NCBI RefSeq assembly: GCF_019748365.1
Contig: NZ_JAIEPN010000099.1
Span: 1-61,161, forward strand
Length of the DNA stretch: 61,161 nt
Direction of reading: 5' to 3'
Source: Novosphingobium sp.
GTDB taxonomy: Bacteria > Pseudomonadota > Alphaproteobacteria > Sphingomonadales > Sphingomonadaceae
The position numbers and the translations under genes are program-made. Below, piece after piece: positions 36,146 through 45,038 of the stretch (positions are counted from its first letter, which is position 1; each line of letters starts with the position of its first letter). Below the pieces are notes generated by a model. The model was not told the DNA's origin and ran no database searches. It was given only the letters and a program-made list of their open reading frames with translations.

Positions 36146-36183
36146 GATTCCGGTTTCCGCCCGGATGCTCTAGACAAGCCCGG

Positions 36184-36951
36184 GTGAGCACTGTGCCCGC
36201 CCGCACGCGTTATGCCGATCGCCCCGGCCTCAGCCGCCGCACGCGCGTGTGGCTCCTGCTGGCGGTCGGGCTGCTCCACGTCGTGCTTGGCTTCGCGATC
36301 TTCAGCGGCCTTGCGGGCAGCGCGATCACGGCGATCCAGGACGCGGCAACTGCCGCCTATTCCATCCCGCTCGATCCGCCTCCGCCTCCGCCGCCCCCGG
36401 CAAGCCCTGCCCCCACGCCCGAGCCTGCCGGAGCCGAGGGAGCCGCTGCCAAGGCCGCCAAGCCCGCACCCGTGGTCGCTGCCCCGGCGAAAATCCCCAA
36501 CAAGGCCATGACCGCCGCGCCTGCCACCTCGACCGGCGATGCGACCAGATCGGGCGCGAGCGGTGCCGGTGCCGGCACCGGCGGCGGCTCGGTCGGGTCG
36601 GGCACGGGCAGCGGCGGCAGCGGCGATGGCGGCGGTTCGGGCGCCAGCCGCGCGGTCAAGATTGCCGGCGATATCACCGCCACGCGCGACTATCCTGCGC
36701 GCACCCGGAACTTGCGGCTCGGTTCAAGCGTTATCGTGGTGCTCTCCGTGGGCACGGATGGCCGCGTGCGCGCCTGCCGCGTACACAAGCCCAGCCCCGA
36801 TCCCGAAGCGGATGCCATCACCTGCCGCCTTGCCACCCAGCGCTTCCGCTTCCGCCCTGCGACCGACCGCGCCGGGAACCCCGTCGAATCGGAATATGGT
36901 TGGCAACAAAGCTTTTTCGTGCCGGGAACCAGACCGCCTGCGGGACTGTAA
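36184..36951 (+). CDS. TonB-like energy-transducer protein
   Basis: This is a 255-residue protein with a membrane anchor (VWLLLAVGLLHVVLGFAIF), a proline-rich run (PPPPPPPPASPAPTPEP), a long Gly/Ser-rich low-complexity linker (about residues 115-155), and a TonB C-terminal domain (YPARTRNLRLGSSVIVVLSVGTDGRVRAC). It could serve outer-membrane receptors like the other tonB-like genes in the window. GTG 36184 is one of two close GTG candidates and neither has a good Shine-Dalgarno, so the exact start is uncertain. Confidence 0.78.
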   Translation: MSTVPARTRYADRPGLSRRTRVWLLLAVGLLHVVLGFAIFSGLAGSAITAIQDAATAAYSIPLDPPPPPPPPASPAPTPEPAGAEGAAAKAAKPAPVVAAPAKIPNKAMTAAPATSTGDATRSGASGAGAGTGGGSVGSGTGSGGSGDGGGSGASRAVKIAGDITATRDYPARTRNLRLGSSVIVVLSVGTDGRVRACRVHKPSPDPEADAITCRLATQRFRFRPATDRAGNPVESEYGWQQSFFVPGTRPPAGL

Positions 36952-37048
36952 CGCGCAAGCAGTCACTTGCACCTAGGTAGCTGACATGGCACCGAATGAA
37001 GGTGCATCGCGCACGCTCCGGACAGCGGGGCGGTTGGATAGGACTCTC

Positions 37049-38089
37049 ATGGACCAAATCATTCCTGTTGTTCTGTGCGGCGGCAGCGGCACCCGTCTCT
37101 GGCCGCGCTCGCGCAAGGTCATGCCCAAGCCGTTCCTTCCCCTCGTGGGCGATTCGACGCTGTTTGAAGCAACCGTGCTGCGCTGCCCGGCCGAAGCCGG
37201 GTTCGGCGCGCCGATCGTTGTCACCGGTGCCGCCCATCTCGGGCATGTCGAGGCGCAGCTTCCTGATCCCGCCCGCAGCACGGTCATTGTCGAGCCCGAG
37301 GGCAAGAACACCGCTGCCGCCATTGCGCTCGCCGCGCTGCGGCTGCCAGAGGACGCCGTCATGCTCGTCTGCCCGAGCGACCACCATATCGGCGATCCCG
37401 CTTCCTTCCAGGCCGCTGCGCGCGAAGCCGCCGCGCTGGCGCGGGAGGGCTGGCTCGTCTCGTTCGGCATTGCCGCCACCGCGCCCGAAACCGGCTTCGG
37501 CTATCTGAAGCACGGAGATGCCATTCCCGGTTCGGCGGGCTTTGCCGTCGCCCAGTTCATCGAAAAGCCCGATCTTGAACGCGCGATCGGCTTTCTGGCC
37601 GATGGCGGCTATGCTTGGAATGGCGGCATCTTCGCTTTCCGTGCGGGGACCTTCCTCGATGAACTCGCCGCTCATCGGCCTGCCCTTGCCGAAGCCGTCC
37701 GCGCGTCGGTGGCGCAGGGCCGTGAGGATGGCACCCGCTTCCACCCCGATGCCGCCGCCTTTGCCCGGATCGAAGGCGAATCGGTGGACTATGCCGTGAT
37801 GGAAAACACCGCCCGCGCCGCGATGGTGCCCGCCGCGATGGCCTGGTCCGATATCGGCAACTGGCAGGCGCTCCACGATGCACTTGATCAGGACGAGGCC
37901 GGCAACGCGGTGCGCGGTGAGGCCGAGCTTGTCGATTGCGCCAATGTCATGGTCGATAGCGACGGTCCGCACGTTTCGGTAATCGGTGCGCGCGATCTGA
38001 TCGTGGTGGTCGACAAGGGCAACGTCCTCGTCTGCACCCGCGACGGCGCGCAGAAAGTCGGCAAGCTTTCCGGCGCGGTGAACCAGTGA
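37049..38089 (+). CDS. manC: Mannose-1-phosphate guanylyltransferase
   Basis: This is a 346-residue enzyme making GDP-mannose from mannose-1-phosphate and GTP. The pyrophosphorylase signature is PVVLCGGSGTRLWPRSRKVMPKPFLPL at the N-terminus; FIEKPDLERA and the YAWNGGIFAF block follow. It lacks the C-terminal isomerase half of the bifunctional AlgA/ManC form, which is supplied by the next gene. ATG 37049 gives the canonical start. It overlaps manA by 4 bp (GTGA). Confidence 0.93.
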   Translation: MDQIIPVVLCGGSGTRLWPRSRKVMPKPFLPLVGDSTLFEATVLRCPAEAGFGAPIVVTGAAHLGHVEAQLPDPARSTVIVEPEGKNTAAAIALAALRLPEDAVMLVCPSDHHIGDPASFQAAAREAAALAREGWLVSFGIAATAPETGFGYLKHGDAIPGSAGFAVAQFIEKPDLERAIGFLADGGYAWNGGIFAFRAGTFLDELAAHRPALAEAVRASVAQGREDGTRFHPDAAAFARIEGESVDYAVMENTARAAMVPAAMAWSDIGNWQALHDALDQDEAGNAVRGEAELVDCANVMVDSDGPHVSVIGARDLIVVVDKGNVLVCTRDGAQKVGKLSGAVNQ

Positions 38090-38889
38090 GCGCGCTCGCT
38101 GTTCGCACTGTGGAGAAGCCCTGGGGCCGCGATCAGCTGCCCGCGCCCTTCGTGGCGCCCTACGGCAAGCGCATCGGCGAAATCTGGTTCGAACCGGTCG
38201 AGGAGGTCTATTCGCTCCTCGTCAAATACATCTTCACCAGCGAGAAGCTCTCGGTCCAGGTCCACCCCGACGACGCGCAAGCCAGGGACATGGGCGAATA
38301 CGATACGGGCAAGGAGGAATGCTGGCTGGTGATCGATGCCGAACCGGGCGCCACGCTCGGCATCGGCTTTGAGGAACCGCTCGGCGCCGAGGCGATGCGG
38401 GCGGCCGCCCTTGATGGCAGCATCGAGGATCTGCTCGTCTGGCACCCGGTGCAGGCAGGCGATTTCTTCTACATTCCGGCCGGCACCGTCCACGCCATCG
38501 GTGCTGGGGTCAGCCTGATCGAGATCCAGCAGAACTCCGACATCACCTACCGCCTCTACGATTATGGCCGCCCGCGCCCGCTGCACCTCGACAAGGGCAT
38601 GGCCGTTGCCAAAGGCGAGCCCTATCCTGCGGCGCTGCACCGCCATCTCGCGCCGACCGGAACGGTCGAACTTGCCCGCGGCCCCTACTTCACCGCGCAC
38701 CGCGTCGAAGGCGTGCCCGATGCCGCGCTGCTGGCCGAGTATGATGGCCCCATGCTGGTCGTTCCGCGCCGCGGTGAGGTCGAACTTGCAGGAGACGTGC
38801 TGCGCCCCGGCGAGTGCGCGTCCGCCCCGTCAGCGTCGGCCATCGTGTTCACGCCCGAAAGCCAGAGCATCCTTGTCCGTGCTGCCTGA
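38086..38889 (+). CDS. manA: Mannose-6-phosphate isomerase (class I)
   Basis: This is a 267-residue cupin-type isomerase interconverting fructose-6-phosphate and mannose-6-phosphate. The zinc-site Gln and His are seen in LSVQVHPDDAQA and IPAGTVHAIGAG, and IEIQQNSDITYRLYDYGRP is typical. Start is GTG 38086 inside the manC stop. Together with manC it supplies GDP-mannose, for glycans of the surface. Confidence 0.92.
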   Translation: MSALAVRTVEKPWGRDQLPAPFVAPYGKRIGEIWFEPVEEVYSLLVKYIFTSEKLSVQVHPDDAQARDMGEYDTGKEECWLVIDAEPGATLGIGFEEPLGAEAMRAAALDGSIEDLLVWHPVQAGDFFYIPAGTVHAIGAGVSLIEIQQNSDITYRLYDYGRPRPLHLDKGMAVAKGEPYPAALHRHLAPTGTVELARGPYFTAHRVEGVPDAALLAEYDGPMLVVPRRGEVELAGDVLRPGECASAPSASAIVFTPESQSILVRAA

Positions 38890-38899
38890 GCATCCGGTC

Positions 38900-39343
38900 A
38901 TGCTCGCGCAGACCATCCAGCTCGCGCTGGCCCCGGTCTTCGTGCTCGTGGCGATCGGCAACATCATGAATATCCTGACCACACGCCTCGGCCGCATGGT
39001 CGATCGTTCGCGCCACCTGCAGACATTGCATGCCGGCACGCAGGGCAGCGAGCACGATGGGGTCGTGGTCGAGATGCGCATCATCGACCAGCGCATTGCC
39101 CATATCGGCCGGGCGCTGCTGTGTCTTGTCATCAGCGGGCTTGCCATCGGCACCACGGTTGCCGCGCTGTTTCTCAGCGAGCTCATCAACACGGACCTGC
39201 GGGTGGTGACGGCGCTGACCTTCGTCGCCGCGATTGCACTGCTGATGGCGGCGCTGGTTCTGCTCCTGCTCGAAACCCGGCTTGCCGCGCGGGCGCTTCG
39301 CCTGCCGCCAGAACTGCTCGAGCTGGAACGCGGCGACCTTTAA
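38900..39343 (+). CDS. DUF2721 family membrane protein
   Basis: This is a 147-residue inner-membrane protein with three hydrophobic segments (LALAPVFVLVAIGNIMNIL, ALLCLVISGLAIGTTVAALFL and VVTALTFVAAIALLMAALVLLLLE). A basic RLGRMVDRSRHL loop lies between the first two. It belongs to the DUF2721 family of unknown function. ATG 38900 is used; a GTG 7 codons earlier overlaps the manA end and cannot be excluded. It lies just after manA and may be cotranscribed. Confidence 0.75.
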   Translation: MLAQTIQLALAPVFVLVAIGNIMNILTTRLGRMVDRSRHLQTLHAGTQGSEHDGVVVEMRIIDQRIAHIGRALLCLVISGLAIGTTVAALFLSELINTDLRVVTALTFVAAIALLMAALVLLLLETRLAARALRLPPELLELERGDL

Positions 39344-39378
39344 AAAACAGGGACTTGAAAAATGGGGACTGTCCCCAT

Positions 39379-40449
39379 TTATCGCAGCAGATGCCCGGTG
39401 CGGTCGCGTTTCGTATCGAGATAGCGCGCATTGTGCGGGTTGGCGGGCAGCTGGTGCGCCACCCGCTCGTTCACCGTTACCCCTACGGCTTCGAGCGCGG
39501 CCACCTTGGCCGGATTGTTGGTGAGGAGGCGCACGGCCCCCACCCCGAGCAGATCGAGCATCCGCGCCGCGACGGGAAAATCGCGCGCTTCGCTTGGCAG
39601 GCCCAGCCGTTCGTTGGCATCCACCGTGTCGAAGCCCTGATCCTGCAGCTCATAGGCGCGCAGCTTGTTTATGAGGCCGATGCCGCGCCCTTCCTGCCTG
39701 AGGTATAGCAGCAGCCCCCAGCCGCCCGCATTCGCTTCCTCCGCCATGCGCGCCAGCGCCGCATCAAGCTGCGGGCCGCAATCGCATTTGAGGCTGCCGA
39801 GCACGTCGCCGGTCAGGCATTCGCTGTGGAGCCGCACCAGCGGCACGTGGTCGCCGCTCTGTGTGCCGATGACCAGCGCAACATGTTCGCGCAGGTCATC
39901 GCGCGCGCGGAAGGCGATGATCTCGGCGTGCTCGCAAGCGTCGACCGGCAGGCGGGCGCGCGCCTGGATGGTGAGCTCCATCGGATCCTTGAACGCGGCA
40001 AGATCGGCGGGGGTCACTTGCGCGGCGGGGTCTACCCCTGTCGCGACCATGAAGGCCGGCAGGATCCCGGCCAGCCGCGCCAGTTCCATGGCCGTGACCG
40101 CTGCGGACTGCGCGGGGCAAGGATCGGCACGGAAGGGGCCGCGCATCGGTTCGGCCAGATCGAGCGCCGGATCGGCAAGGCTGCGCGCGGCATGGAGCGA
40201 GAAGGGTTCCGCGCCATGGATCATCACCGGCATGTGCGGTTCTGCGGCATCGCGCTGGTTGGCAAGCTTCAGCGTGGCCGCGCGCGCATGGCTGATCAGC
40301 AGCCGCGCGGCATAGAGCCCGGGCTGGACGAACGCGGTCTCGGCCGGCAGCAGATCGAGCACGCCATCTTCCGCCTCGACCCGGATCGCCCAGCCATGGC
40401 GCAGCGCATCGAGCGCCAACGCCACCTTGCGCGGATCACCTGCGCTCAA
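39379..40449 (-). CDS. ribA: GTP cyclohydrolase II with an N-terminal degenerate RibB-like domain
   Basis: This is a 356-residue protein. The C-terminal half (about 160-356) is RibA: VPLVRLHSECLTGD, zinc ligands C211, C222 and C224 (KCDCG), the QEGRGIGL motif and the NNPAK segment. It converts GTP to the riboflavin precursor diaminopyrimidine. The N-terminal half aligns loosely with 3,4-dihydroxy-2-butanone-4-phosphate synthase (ALRHGWAIRV; TAMELARLAGILPA), but the acidic metal-binding cluster is replaced by VEAEDGVLDL, so that activity is probably lost. TTG 40449 overlaps the xthA stop (TTGA). Confidence 0.85.
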   Translation of the reverse strand: MSAGDPRKVALALDALRHGWAIRVEAEDGVLDLLPAETAFVQPGLYAARLLISHARAATLKLANQRDAAEPHMPVMIHGAEPFSLHAARSLADPALDLAEPMRGPFRADPCPAQSAAVTAMELARLAGILPAFMVATGVDPAAQVTPADLAAFKDPMELTIQARARLPVDACEHAEIIAFRARDDLREHVALVIGTQSGDHVPLVRLHSECLTGDVLGSLKCDCGPQLDAALARMAEEANAGGWGLLLYLRQEGRGIGLINKLRAYELQDQGFDTVDANERLGLPSEARDFPVAARMLDLLGVGAVRLLTNNPAKVAALEAVGVTVNERVAHQLPANPHNARYLDTKRDRTGHLLR

Positions 40450-41249
40450 AGCGCGAACTCCGTGATCAGCGGGACGTGGTCGGAAGGCTGATCCCAGCGC
40501 CGCGTTTCCTCGACGAAGCGGTGCGAGAGCGACTGCGCGGCGAGCTCGGGCGAGGCCCACATATGGTCGAGCCGGCGGCCCTGATCCTTCTCGCGCCAGT
40601 AGGAGCGGTAGGACCACCAGGAATAGTTCCGCTCGGGCGCGGGGATGTGCTTGCGCCCCAAGTCCACCCAGCCATGCGCATCGCCGAACGCGCTCAGTGC
40701 GGCCACTTCCTGCGGCGTGTGGCTGACCACCTTGAGCAGCGCCTTGTGATCGTAGACGTCGCAGTCCAGCGGGGCGATGTTGAAGTCGCCCACGATCAGC
40801 GTCGGGCGCTCGAGGCCTTCCGCCCAGCGCGTCATCCGCTCGAGGAACGCCAGCTTCTGGCCGAACTTGGGATTGGCCTCGGGATCGGGAATGTCGCCGC
40901 CCGCGGGGATATAGACGTTCTCGAGCACCAGCCCGCCGCCCGGCCCCAGCACTTCGACGCCGACATGCCGCGCCTCGCCGTTGGCCTGCCAGTCGTGGCG
41001 GCTTACCTCGCGGATCGGCACCCGGCTGACAGTGGCGACGCCGTGGTAGCCCTTCTGCCCGTGCACCGCGCGGTGGGTATAGCCCAGCCGCTCGAACACC
41101 TCGTGCGGGAAGAGCGCCTCGGCGGTCTTGATCTCCTGCAGGCACAGCACATCGGGCGCCTGCTCGGCAAGGAAGCGTTCGACCTGATCGATGCGCAGCC
41201 GCACCGAATTGATGTTCCAGGTGGCGACGGTCAGCGTGGGGGAAGCCAT
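40446..41249 (-). CDS. xthA: Exodeoxyribonuclease III (AP endonuclease)
   Basis: This is a 267-residue Mg-dependent AP endonuclease with the family signatures ATWNINSVRLR (N-terminus), CLQEIKTAE, VYIPAGGD, VGDFNIAPLDCDVYD, RRLDHMWASPEL and the final PSDHVPL. It repairs apurinic sites and damaged 3' ends. ATG 41249 was chosen over an upstream in-frame ATG as the family begins right after it. Its TGA is overlapped by the ribA TTG. Confidence 0.94.
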   Translation of the reverse strand: MASPTLTVATWNINSVRLRIDQVERFLAEQAPDVLCLQEIKTAEALFPHEVFERLGYTHRAVHGQKGYHGVATVSRVPIREVSRHDWQANGEARHVGVEVLGPGGGLVLENVYIPAGGDIPDPEANPKFGQKLAFLERMTRWAEGLERPTLIVGDFNIAPLDCDVYDHKALLKVVSHTPQEVAALSAFGDAHGWVDLGRKHIPAPERNYSWWSYRSYWREKDQGRRLDHMWASPELAAQSLSHRFVEETRRWDQPSDHVPLITEFAL

Positions 41250-41318
41250 GCCCCGCGCTTTACGGGCCCGAAGCCGGAGCGGCAAGCGGCGCGCGTAAGC
41301 AAGTGCTGCAATGCCCCG

Positions 41319-41464
41319 CGTTTGTGCCTCGTGGTTTCCTCAGGGACGAGCGAGAATGGCTGACTTCCGCGACCCGGAGCGCAGCGTACTTCGGTACGTG
41401 AGCACCGGAAGCGCGGAAGGCGGCCGTTCGCAGCCGTCCATGGGGGAACCACGAGGCACAAACG
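41319..41464. repeat. 146-bp imperfect palindrome with a cUUCGg tip
   Basis: The two 71-nt arms are symmetric about 41391.5, with about three quarters of bases complementary. The outer 18 pairs (CGTTTGTGCCTCGTGGTT and its complement) are perfect. The apex is CGTAC-TTCG-GTACG, an ultra-stable tetraloop in RNA. Several mismatches would be G-U pairs when transcribed. It is probably a mobile or REP-like repeat. Confidence 0.75.
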
Positions 41465-41468
41465 AGAA

Positions 41469-41500
41469 AACCCTCGGACCGGGGGCGTGGTCCGAGGGTT
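41469..41500 (-). terminator. Terminator downstream of lolA
   Basis: A perfect 12-bp stem, AACCCTCGGACC/GGTCCGAGGGTT, with an 8-nt loop is followed by a run of T on the minus strand (41467-41470). It is about 210 bp after the lolA stop. Between it and lolA nothing further is seen. Confidence 0.75.
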
Positions 41501-41709
41501 CCTTGTGCGTTCGTCACGCTGTCAAGGCGGGGGAGTATGGGGACCGGGTAACAGGGGGGGGCGAACCCGGTCGGTTCCGTCTTGACCCCTTCCTTCTAGG
41601 ACCCCGCCGCTTGCTGGCGGATGAACGTAGCTGTCAGGGAAGACCCAAAGTGGTCGCAAATTGTCGCAGGATGGTGACGCCCCGGCGCGATGCCGCGATG
41701 AGCTGCGGA

Positions 41710-42381
41710 CTATTTGCGGCCAGTGGACCGCGGATCGCTCCAGCGGAAGGTGTTGGACGGAAGCGCCAGGCCATAGCGCTGGTTCGAAAGCCGGACGGTC
41801 GTCCGCCGATTCTGCGAATCAAGCGCGACCCAGCTGGTGAGTTCCCAGCCGCCGGGCGCGCCTGGCTTCTTCAGCATTATCATCGTAATCGAGCCGTATT
41901 CCGGGTGGCGCGGATCGCGCACGTCGAGGCTGATCACTTCGGAATGGCCGGTTGGGTTGAGCGTGGCGAAGCGCGCCACGTCCTTGTTGGGATCGAGCAG
42001 CGCGCCGAGCGGGCTGTTGCGGATCGGCCAGCGCTGGACCTGCCGCACTTCATAGTCGATCAGCGTCAGCGCCGAGCCATCCGAGACGATCAGCAGCGGA
42101 ATGCCGGCCTGATACTGGAAACGGATCTTGCCGGGGCGCTGCATCGAAAGCACGCCGGTCAGGCGCTGGCCATTGCGGTCGGTCTGGACGAAATCGGCCT
42201 GCAGCGTGGTGATCGCGCGCAGGGCGGCAACCGCCTGCTCGATCTGCGGATTGACCGCTGCCGCAGGCGCTGCCGGAGGCTCGGCGGCACAAACGACGGG
42301 AACCGCCAGCGCACAAAGCGTGGCGGCCAGAAAGGAACGGGTGGCGGAAGGCCGGCGGGCAAGGGAGAAGATCATGGTCAT
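41710..42381 (-). CDS. lolA: Outer-membrane lipoprotein carrier protein LolA
   Basis: This is a 223-residue periplasmic chaperone that carries lipoproteins from the LolCDE complex to the outer membrane. A signal peptide (FLAATLCALAVPVVCAAE) precedes the LolA fold: AVAALRAITTLQADFVQTDRNGQRLTGVLSMQRPGKIRFQY, then LIVSDGSALTLIDYEVRQV. Two ATG codons two residues apart begin it; the first is used. It lies upstream of the palindrome and has a good terminator. Confidence 0.9.
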   Translation of the reverse strand: MTMIFSLARRPSATRSFLAATLCALAVPVVCAAEPPAAPAAAVNPQIEQAVAALRAITTLQADFVQTDRNGQRLTGVLSMQRPGKIRFQYQAGIPLLIVSDGSALTLIDYEVRQVQRWPIRNSPLGALLDPNKDVARFATLNPTGHSEVISLDVRDPRHPEYGSITMIMLKKPGAPGGWELTSWVALDSQNRRTTVRLSNQRYGLALPSNTFRWSDPRSTGRK

Positions 42382-42456
42382 CCCCTAGCCTATACGGAGA
42401 AGGCATTGAACCCGGCGTGAACCCCAAATCGGTCCGGCCGCCGGGCGGGCAGCCGC

Positions 42457-42624
42457 TTACTTGATCTTGGCTTCCTTGAACTCGACATGCTTGCGAGCCA
42501 CCGGATCATACTTGCGGAACACCATCTTCTCGGTGGTGTTGCGCGGGTTCTTCTTCGTCACATAGAAGAAGCCGGTGTCGGCGGTCGAGACCAGGCGGAT
42601 CTTGACGGTAGTGGGCTTGGCCAT
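42457..42624 (-). CDS. rpmG: 50S ribosomal protein L33
   Basis: This is a 55-residue basic protein ([20 protein letters not shown], then [20 protein letters not shown] and [14 protein letters not shown]), a full-length match to L33. This version lacks the zinc-binding cysteines of the C+ type, so it is the C-minus form. It lies 75 bp upstream of lolA on the same strand. Short size makes it easy to miss. Confidence 0.96.
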   Translation of the reverse strand: MAKPTTVKIRLVSTADTGFFYVTKKNPRNTTEKMVFRKYDPVARKHVEFKEAKIK

Positions 42625-42724
42625 GGCTTTATCCTGAAATTTCTTGCGCGCGTAAAACAGATAGGGCGGCGCGTTGCCACGCCGCCAGACAGGCGCCGGT
42701 CGTTGTGAGCGAATCGCGCAAAAG

Positions 42725-43522
42725 TCAAGCCTCGGGATAGCCGGGCAGCGGTTTGATCACCCCGAAGTGCTCTTTTGCCGGCGGCTCGGCCAACGGCGGC
42801 AGCGCCGGAACCGTCTCCTCCACCGGCTCCACCGGCAGCCGGCCCAGCAGATCGCGCACCAGCGTCAGCCGCCCCCGGCGCTGGTCGTTGAAATCGACGA
42901 CGGTCCACGGCGCGTGCTTCGTGTGGGTTGCCTTCAGCATGGCCTCGCGCGCTTCGGTATAGGCCCGGTACTTGCCGCGCGCCGCAACGTCGATGGGCGA
43001 GATCTTCCAGCGCTTCGCGGGATCGTCGTGCCGCTCGGCCAGGCGCTTTTCCTGCTCCTCCTGATCGCAGGTGAGCCAGTATTTGAACAACAGCATCCCG
43101 TCATCGACCAGCATCCGCTCGAACGTGGGCGCCGCATCGAGAAACGCCGCAACCTCGGCGTCCTTCGCAAAACCCATGACTTTCTCGACGCCCGCCCGGT
43201 TGTACCAACTGCGGTCGAACAGCACGATCTCGCCGCCAGCTGGCAGATGCGGGACATAGCGCTGGAAATACCACTGCGTCTTTTCGCGCTCCGTGGGCGC
43301 CGACAAGGCGACGGTACGCACCTGCCGGGGGTTGAGCTTCTGCGCAATCGCATTGATCGCGCCGGTCTTGCCGGCGGTATCGCGCCCTTCGAGGATCACG
43401 AGGATCCGCGCGCCGCATTGCCGCGCCCAGCCGGCCATCGCGGTGAGCTTGCCCTGCATCGCCTCGAGCGCTTCCTCGTAGTCTTTGCGGCTGAGCTCGT
43501 TCCTCGGGTCGTCCTTGCTCAC
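42725..43522 (-). CDS. ppk2: Polyphosphate kinase 2
   Basis: This is a 265-residue P-loop kinase of the PPK2 class that phosphorylates nucleoside diphosphates (or monophosphates) using polyphosphate. The Walker [13 protein letters not shown] is at residues about 45-56, and Walker B and lid motifs follow in [12 protein letters not shown] and [12 protein letters not shown]. The single-domain form is of class I type. Start GTG 43522 has AGAGGAC upstream; the frame runs on but has no support. It is divergent from phhA. Confidence 0.92.
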   Translation of the reverse strand: MSKDDPRNELSRKDYEEALEAMQGKLTAMAGWARQCGARILVILEGRDTAGKTGAINAIAQKLNPRQVRTVALSAPTEREKTQWYFQRYVPHLPAGGEIVLFDRSWYNRAGVEKVMGFAKDAEVAAFLDAAPTFERMLVDDGMLLFKYWLTCDQEEQEKRLAERHDDPAKRWKISPIDVAARGKYRAYTEAREAMLKATHTKHAPWTVVDFNDQRRGRLTLVRDLLGRLPVEPVEETVPALPPLAEPPAKEHFGVIKPLPGYPEA

Positions 43523-43630
43523 GGCATGTCCTCTCGCACGGGTCACGCAGACTGTCGCACCCCCGCCGCTTTGGCAATCGCTGCGGATTGCGCGGGGCAA
43601 ACGGACCTGCTAAAAGTTGCAATTGAAACC

Positions 43631-44569
43631 ATGTCGGACCTTGTCGAACTCGCAGCCGATTTCACGCGGCTCCCCGAACTGCCTGGCGGCGTCTTTACCG
43701 CGCCGCTGCAGCGCCCTCCCCATGTCGGCGAAGATTGGCTCGAACCGCGCCAGACCGACTACTCGGCCGATGAGCACCGCGTGTGGGATGATCTCTTCGC
43801 CCGCCAGATGGACGTGCTGCCCGGCCGCGCTGCCAGTGCCTTCATGAGGGGGCTGGAGCGGCTCGACCTCGGGCGCGGCGGCGTGCCCGATTTTGCGCGG
43901 CTTTCGGCAGAGCTTGGCGCGCTGACCGGCTGGAGCGTGGTGCCGGTGCCGATGCTGATTCCCGATCACGTGTTCTTCTGGCACCTCGCCAACCGCCGCT
44001 TCCCCGCCGGAAACTTCATCCGCCCGCGTGAGCGCTTCGACTATATCGAGGAGCCGGACGTCTTCCACGACGTGTTCGGCCACGTGCCGATGCTCACTGA
44101 TCCGGTCTTCGCCGATTACATGCAGGAATATGGCCGCGCCGGGTGGAAGGCGATGCGCTACAACCGCCTGAAGGCGCTCGGCGCGCTTTACTGGTACACG
44201 GTGGAGTTCGGGCTAATCCGGGAGGCCGAGGGGCTCCGGGCCTATGGCGCGGGCATCCTCTCCGGCCCGACCGAGGTGCTGTTTGCGCTCGAGGCACAGT
44301 CACCCAACCGGATCATGCTCCATGTCGACCGGGTGATGCGCACGGACTACGCCATCGACGATCTGCAACCCAGCTACTTTGTGATCGAAAGCTTTGCCGA
44401 TCTCTACCGCCAGACCGTGGAGCGCGATTTCGACCGGCTCTATCGCGGGCTTGGTGCCGGTTTCACCTATGCCGGCAGCGCGGTGATCGATGTCGATGAC
44501 GTGCTGCACCGGGGAACGCTGGAGTATCACCTGCGCGGCGGGCGAGGGAGCGGGGCTTTGCCAGTTTAG
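43631..44569 (+). CDS. phhA: Phenylalanine 4-monooxygenase
   Basis: This is a 312-residue pterin- and iron-dependent hydroxylase that makes tyrosine from phenylalanine. The iron ligands H146, H151 (FHDVFGHVPML) and E192 (VEFGL) are in place, as is the IPDHVFFWHLANRRFPAGNFIRP block. It is catalytic-domain only, as in other bacteria. No pterin carbinolamine dehydratase gene is adjacent, so the recycling enzyme is elsewhere. ATG 43631 begins MSDLVELAADF. Confidence 0.95.
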   Translation: MSDLVELAADFTRLPELPGGVFTAPLQRPPHVGEDWLEPRQTDYSADEHRVWDDLFARQMDVLPGRAASAFMRGLERLDLGRGGVPDFARLSAELGALTGWSVVPVPMLIPDHVFFWHLANRRFPAGNFIRPRERFDYIEEPDVFHDVFGHVPMLTDPVFADYMQEYGRAGWKAMRYNRLKALGALYWYTVEFGLIREAEGLRAYGAGILSGPTEVLFALEAQSPNRIMLHVDRVMRTDYAIDDLQPSYFVIESFADLYRQTVERDFDRLYRGLGAGFTYAGSAVIDVDDVLHRGTLEYHLRGGRGSGALPV

Positions 44570-44661
44570 AACTCACGGTGCGGGTCGGCTTTCGCCCAGT
44601 TGCGGACATTGGCTGACGCTACCTCGCTCGCTAAAGGTGACCTTCAAAGGAGCAGGTTACC

Positions 44662-44991
44662 GTGGGATCGAAAGAGTTTGCCTTGGCTGTGCGGGAGGAG
44701 CGTGACGTGCTGCTTTCGACGTTCACTGATCCGGCAGCAGGATCGGCCGTTGCCACCCACCTCATTGCCGCCAACCTAACATCTAATCAAAGAATCGAGG
44801 CGCTTGCCGCGATCGAAGCGGCTGTTACGGACTCCCTTTACACCTTGCTGCTGGCACTGGATGGCTCTGCATTTTTGGGGGGACGTCAACAGTCATTCGT
44901 GCTCAGTGGTGAGGGCGGCGAGATTATTGCGAATGGGGATGGCCGCCTCGAAGCGGCGGCATGGGATGCGTTCTACGGGAACGGCAGCTAA
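44662..44991 (+). CDS. Hypothetical protein (109 residues)
   Basis: This is a 109-residue protein that I do not recognise. It is probably cytosolic and mostly helical: ERDVLLSTFTDPAAGSAVATHLIAANLTSNQRIEALAAIEAAVTDSLYTLLLALDGSAFLGG, then an Asp/Gly-rich end. A GTG start at 44662 has AAAGGAG about 10 nt upstream. It seems a little less GC-rich than its neighbours in the first half. The size and the LYTLLLALDG segment resemble small immunity-like proteins, but no toxin gene is adjacent, so this is only a hint. Confidence 0.6.
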   Translation: MGSKEFALAVREERDVLLSTFTDPAAGSAVATHLIAANLTSNQRIEALAAIEAAVTDSLYTLLLALDGSAFLGGRQQSFVLSGEGGEIIANGDGRLEAAAWDAFYGNGS

Positions 44992-45038
44992 CCACCAAAA
45001 TTCGGGCAGTCCACGCTTGTGACACTACGCCCGAAAAC

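Noticed and set aside
44655..44660. GTAACC (minus strand) before the orphan gene
   Set aside because: There is no CGAA partner at the proper distance, and the direction is wrong for the gene.
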